Positions 60,123 to 64,000 of a stretch of 64,000 bases of DNA are shown here, piece by piece. A program made the translations under genes and the position numbers. The DNA comes from Pedobacter sp. BMA. Lineage in GTDB: Bacteria; Bacteroidota; Bacteroidia; Sphingobacteriales; Sphingobacteriaceae. Position 1 is the first letter of the stretch, and every line of letters begins with the position of its first letter. The notes under the pieces were generated by a model. That model saw nothing but the letters and a program-made list of their open reading frames with translations, had not been told where the DNA came from and did no database searches. Where the stretch lies: the NCBI RefSeq assembly GCF_001027745.1, contig NZ_LECU01000003.1, forward strand, positions 124,001 through 188,000. The letters are read 5' to 3'.

Positions 60123-63011
60123 CTAAGGATTGAATGTAAAAGCAAGATAATAGATCGCGCCTGCCTGAGGATTTCCGTACGAAGTAATATAATATTTGTT
60201 CAGAATGTTTGAACCACCTAGCTTAACAGTAGACAATACTGAAGGTATTCTTAAGCTAACCTGTGCATCCATTGTACTAAAGGCAGGCACTTGTCCGGCA
60301 GCGAATGAAGAATTCCAGTAAAACTGGTCTTGCCAGCGGTAATTCACATTGAATCCAAAGTTTTTAACAATTTCCCGATTACCCAAGCCTAAGTTATAGC
60401 GAACTTTAGGGGTATTGAAATCATTGATGTAATTCGCCGGAAGGTCACCAATCTGATTATAGGAAACGTTACCACTCACATTCCATTTTTCAATTACGTA
60501 ATCCAAACCTAAAGCGGCGCCATAAGAAGTCACTTCACCTTCTGCATTTACAGGTACGCCGTATTTCACGAAACTTCCGCTACGGTTTTGATATACATTT
60601 ACAGCGGTGATGAAATTTTTATATTGGTTGTAATAACCATATGCATCGATCAACAAATGTGTTCCGAGTAAGCCTTTATAACCAATTTCATAAGACTTCA
60701 CACTTTCAGGCCGAACCCCTCTTGCATCAAATGTATATTTCTGCAATAGGGTTCCTGCAGTAGGGCTGCCTGCAATCGCAGCGGCCAGATATGCCCTGTA
60801 GCTGCTTTCAGTATAGCCTTTAGTAGCTTCGGCGCTCAAACCGTACTTATCTAAAAACTCAGGTAAACCACCAATTAATCTTTGTGATCCGCCCCCTACT
60901 GATAAATCTATGTATTGGTTTTGGGTTGTCGGATTGCGATAACCTGTTTGAAAAGAAACACGGATATTATTGTTTTTAGCCACTGTAAAAACACCCGTAA
61001 TCCTTGGAGTAAAACGTCCTTCAAAATTAGTACTCTTATCATATCTTCCAGATACAGTAAGCTTGAAAATTTCACCAAACTTTTTACCTAGTTGTGCAAA
61101 GCCACCATATTCATCAATGTTAATTTTGCGGTTCAAATCATCGAAGATTGTACCGCCTGATCTCAACTGGTAAATTCTCGATGAAGCACCAACCTGTAAT
61201 TCCACTACATTCTTCAGCGCATTACTGAAATTGTACATTCCTTCGTAATGGTACAGGTTTGTTTTGTCATCAAATTTAGCACCGTATATCCCTTTGCTTG
61301 CATCGCTTGTACTAATGGTCGTATTCATAATCTGCTCTTTTGCAGTTGCGAAATTTGGCGAGCCGGGAGCATATCGTGTCGCATCAGCATTTGCCCTGGC
61401 TGCTGCCTGGGCAGCAACATCACTGGCTCCCTGAGACCGGGCTGCTGAGTAGGCAATGGTATAAGTAGGAAACCAGGTTGAAGCAGTAGGACTTGATTTC
61501 TCATTAATATAACTTCCTAAAATAGAAGCAATGTACGAATCACCCGAACGCTCCTGCGTGGTATAGCCCCTTAAAAAGAAATCCTGCCCTTTTAACTCCA
61601 GTTTATACTGCCCGATGTTAAAGTTTCTCAGCGAGTAACGATCCGAACCCGTATACACAGATGTTCCTGTTCCCCAGTTGGCCTGCGCTATCAGCTGAAT
61701 GGTGGGGGTAAAATTATAATAGGCCGCCCCTGAAACTTTCATTGATTCTGTTTTATAGTCTACCAGATCTTCCTCGTTGTAACCAGTACGCGATACGGTT
61801 TGGCTAGGCGTGGTATTTTTGTTTAAACTATACATCACACCTAAATAGGGCAGTGCCGGCCGCAAAGCAGCATAAGCCGGAATTGTATTCACCATATTAA
61901 CGATCTGGGCATACGTCGCGCCACTGCTTATTAAACCATTAAAGCCGGCAAAGCCGGCTGGAGAAGCAGCCTGAAAAGCAGCCTGCACTGATCTTGCGGC
62001 CCCTAAAAGATTTGAATTCACTTCATCTCCGTAAACATTCACACCATCATAGCCCGGATCTGAAATCCTGTCCCCCGGCTTTACACTGTTTGAAACCCTG
62101 TCGTAGTTAGCGTAGTTATTGCCAAACCAGTCTTTAGCCTGAAGGAATGAAAAAGCACCCTTTATCCCGAACTTATTATTCCATGACTTAGCCACACGAA
62201 CATCAAGCTGATTGAACGGTTGAACACTACTGTTGTCGTCATTTACATGGTTAACCCCCGTTTTATACTGAAAACTGGCGCCCTGGTATTTAAAAGGATC
62301 TTTCGAAGTCATCAGCAATGTACCATTAATCCCCCCGGCACCGTACAATGCAGAAGATGCGCCGGGAAGTAGTTCTACATTATCCACATCAAGCTCTGTA
62401 ATGCCTACAATGTTTCCCACAGAGAAATTAAGCCCTGGGGCTTGATTATCCATTCCATCAATAAACTGATTGAAACGCGTGTTTCCATTGGAATTGAAAC
62501 CCCTCGTATTGATTGATTTAAAAGTCAAACTCTGGGTACTGCCTTCTACTCCCTTCATATTGGTAATCGCATCATAAAATGAGGGTGCTGCAATTTCCCT
62601 TATTGATGCTGCGCTCATTCTTTCAATAGAAACCGGCGACTCCAGGATACGTTCGGGGGTTCTGGATGCAGAAACCACTACATCCCCGCCAAGTACAACA
62701 GCCGTTTCCATTTCGAAAGTAATACCAGCTGTAGATCCGGTTATCTGTTGCTCTACTGTTCCAAAACCCACATATGAGGCGACTAACGTGAACGGAACCT
62801 TTGCCGTTGTAGTAAATGAAAAACTTCCGGTTGCCGATGTAGCACCACCCCCGGTTTGCCCTTTTATGGTTAAACTTACTCCGGCAAGACCTTCTTTGGA
62901 TTGCTTATCTCTTACCGTTCCGCTAACGGTAATATTCTGTGCCTGTGCAGCGAAGTTAAGGGTGCACATCAAAATCGACACAAAAAAGATTTGTGTAAAA
63001 ATTCTGCTCAT
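60123..63011 (-). CDS. Large TonB-dependent receptor with carboxypeptidase-like domain
   Basis: 962 residues. A signal peptide (IFFVSILMCTLNFAAQAQ), a CarboxypepD_reg-like domain (VSGTVRDKQSKEGLAGVSLTIKG), a TonB box region (GDVVVSASRTPERILESPVSIERMS), a plug (TRFNQFIDGMDNQAPGLNF, VDNVELLPGASSALYGAGGINGTLLM) and a long barrel ending YYLAFTFNP. It is longer than iron receptors and has no SusD partner next to it. The ligand is unknown. Monocistronic, with its own terminator. Confidence 0.95.
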   Translation of the reverse strand: MSRIFTQIFFVSILMCTLNFAAQAQNITVSGTVRDKQSKEGLAGVSLTIKGQTGGGATSATGSFSFTTTAKVPFTLVASYVGFGTVEQQITGSTAGITFEMETAVVLGGDVVVSASRTPERILESPVSIERMSAASIREIAAPSFYDAITNMKGVEGSTQSLTFKSINTRGFNSNGNTRFNQFIDGMDNQAPGLNFSVGNIVGITELDVDNVELLPGASSALYGAGGINGTLLMTSKDPFKYQGASFQYKTGVNHVNDDNSSVQPFNQLDVRVAKSWNNKFGIKGAFSFLQAKDWFGNNYANYDRVSNSVKPGDRISDPGYDGVNVYGDEVNSNLLGAARSVQAAFQAASPAGFAGFNGLISSGATYAQIVNMVNTIPAYAALRPALPYLGVMYSLNKNTTPSQTVSRTGYNEEDLVDYKTESMKVSGAAYYNFTPTIQLIAQANWGTGTSVYTGSDRYSLRNFNIGQYKLELKGQDFFLRGYTTQERSGDSYIASILGSYINEKSSPTASTWFPTYTIAYSAARSQGASDVAAQAAARANADATRYAPGSPNFATAKEQIMNTTISTSDASKGIYGAKFDDKTNLYHYEGMYNFSNALKNVVELQVGASSRIYQLRSGGTIFDDLNRKINIDEYGGFAQLGKKFGEIFKLTVSGRYDKSTNFEGRFTPRITGVFTVAKNNNIRVSFQTGYRNPTTQNQYIDLSVGGGSQRLIGGLPEFLDKYGLSAEATKGYTESSYRAYLAAAIAGSPTAGTLLQKYTFDARGVRPESVKSYEIGYKGLLGTHLLIDAYGYYNQYKNFITAVNVYQNRSGSFVKYGVPVNAEGEVTSYGAALGLDYVIEKWNVSGNVSYNQIGDLPANYINDFNTPKVRYNLGLGNREIVKNFGFNVNYRWQDQFYWNSSFAAGQVPAFSTMDAQVSLRIPSVLSTVKLGGSNILNKYYITSYGNPQAGAIYYLAFTFNP

Positions 63012-63210
63012 AAATGATCGTAGATTTGGTTGTTTGTCTAATTAGTTATCTAAACTTAAACCCTTTTTTCCACTTAAGCAAATTATGTTTGCATAATATT
63101 TCGCATCTTGTTTCGTAATTTTGAATGACAAACGAATTATTGCATTTTGCAATGAACATAAATCATCATTTTACGCTAACTTAGTATCCTGAGATTTTCA
63201 GTTAACCACT

Positions 63211-64000
63211 ATGAACAAAGTTAAAGCGCTGTTTTGCATCATCATACCTATTGCCCTTGCTTTTTTATTTAATACCAAACTGGGCAGCACTCCCCCACTT
63301 TTAAAATTTCTGAATCCTTTTATGGGTTTCTGGCAAAATGCCGAGAACAATCATTTTATGTTCAACCATAAGGCGAAAATTAAAGGTGCCATTGATCAGA
63401 TCGAAATCGTATTCGATGACCGGATGATCCCTCATATTTTTGCAAAGAATGATCATGATCTTTACCTTGCTCAGGGATATGTGACCGCTATGCACCGCTT
63501 ATGGCAAATGGATTTCCAGACCAGGTTTGCCGCCGGAAGAATTAGTGAGGTGGTGGGCGAGAAGGCCATTGAGGTAGACCGCTATCAAAGAAGAATGGGC
63601 ATGGTATATGGCGCTGAAAACTCACTCAAGGGAATGATGGCAGACCCAAAATCTAAAGAAATGATCCTGGCTTATACAGCGGGAATAAATGCTTACATCA
63701 AAACCTTATCAAAGGCCAATTATCCATTAGAATATAAAATACTCGATTTTAAACCAGAGGAGTGGACACCAGTAAAATGCGCGTTGCTGCTGAAACAGAT
63801 GTCGGCCGTGCTGGCCATGGGCTCTGATGAGTTCTACATGACCAATATTCTGAAGAAATTCGGACCTGAAATTACAAAAAATCTTTTTCCAGACTACCCT
63901 TTCCGTGAAGACCCGATTATTCCGGTAGGCACCAAATGGGACTTTTCTCCCCTTCCCACTCCTAAAACTCCGGAAAGCTTTACACAGGCACTCACCGGTG
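63211..64000 (+). CDS. Penicillin acylase family protein, 3' end cut by window
   Basis: About 263 codons visible from ATG 63211 to the window end. A hydrophobic N-terminus (ALFCIIIPIALAFLF) exports or anchors it. Then comes the family's alpha-chain pattern: IKGAIDQIEIVFDDRMIPHIFAKNDHDLYLAQGYV in outline, MHRLWQMDFQTRFAAGRISEVVG, YTAGINAYI, and LDFKPEEWTPVKCALLLKQMS. These Ntn-hydrolases cleave amides such as penicillins or acyl-homoserine lactones after self-processing at a Ser. That serine lies beyond the window, so activity cannot be judged. Confidence 0.92.
   Translation, partial: MNKVKALFCIIIPIALAFLFNTKLGSTPPLLKFLNPFMGFWQNAENNHFMFNHKAKIKGAIDQIEIVFDDRMIPHIFAKNDHDLYLAQGYVTAMHRLWQMDFQTRFAAGRISEVVGEKAIEVDRYQRRMGMVYGAENSLKGMMADPKSKEMILAYTAGINAYIKTLSKANYPLEYKILDFKPEEWTPVKCALLLKQMSAVLAMGSDEFYMTNILKKFGPEITKNLFPDYPFREDPIIPVGTKWDFSPLPTPKTPESFTQALTG

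Noticed and set aside
60123-63011. SusC/SusD-type polysaccharide locus
   Set aside because: The receptor has no SusD-like lipoprotein partner or glycan enzymes adjacent, so it is called a plain TonB-dependent receptor.

Overview
The window reads as one chromosomal segment of a Bacteroidota bacterium, most likely Sphingobacteriaceae and close to Pedobacter. The signs are several TonB-dependent receptors with carboxypeptidase-like N-terminal domains, PorP/SprF proteins and type B (CHU_C) sorting domains of the type IX secretion system (T9SS), DUF4374, DUF6266 and DUF6660 proteins, many lipoproteins, almost no Shine-Dalgarno sequences, and promoters of the Bacteroidota form (TTG, about 19 bp, TAnnTTTG). 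I see no rRNA, tRNA, CRISPR array, insertion sequence or phage.

Layout. 1-3.7 kb: the end of a TonB receptor with a DUF4374 lipoprotein. 3.8-6 kb: monomeric isocitrate dehydrogenase (reverse). 6.3-8.9 kb: two ankyrin-repeat genes. 9-13.1 kb: a lipoprotein, a PQQ-type sugar dehydrogenase, and a TonB receptor resembling the PQQ importer PqqU. 13.2-15.1 kb: ssb, DUF6266 and a zinc-ribbon protein. 15.2-19.6 kb: an accessory cluster that looks like antibiotic defence (GNAT, AraC regulator, TetX-like flavin monooxygenase, ABC-F ATPase); three of the four genes have leader structure at or just before the start codon. 19.6-28.9 kb: mixed housekeeping and unknown genes (VOC, DUF4256, AlkB, META, YihY, TPR, DUF4268, sugar isomerase-like). 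28.9-34.8 kb: reverse-strand GH78 rhamnosidase, riboflavin synthase, biotin carboxylase and threonine aldolase.

34.9-40.3 kb is the most interesting region. A Nudix-family regulator with a degraded Nudix box lies among three copies of one palindrome (TAGTGTA-N5-TACACTA or one mismatch). The copies precede an N-acetylglucosamine-kinase-like gene, a pfkA / kinase-paralog / gapA operon, and a promoter-terminator unit of about 155 nt with no convincing ORF. I infer a local glycolysis/amino-sugar regulon with a small RNA as a member. The kinase paralog between pfkA and gapA has lost the phosphate-loop aspartate.

41.2-51.1 kb is a tandem duplication of a four-gene T9SS-linked surface module (large Ig-like protein, small Ig-like protein, CHU_C protein, PorP/SprF). 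51.3-53.9 kb: a Cys-rich DUF6660 protein and a TonB receptor, followed by a candidate RNA of about 60 nt made of two perfect hairpins. 54-58.5 kb: GH31 alpha-glucosidase and glycogen branching enzyme. 58.7-63 kb: two secreted unknowns and a large TonB receptor. The window ends inside a penicillin-acylase-family gene.
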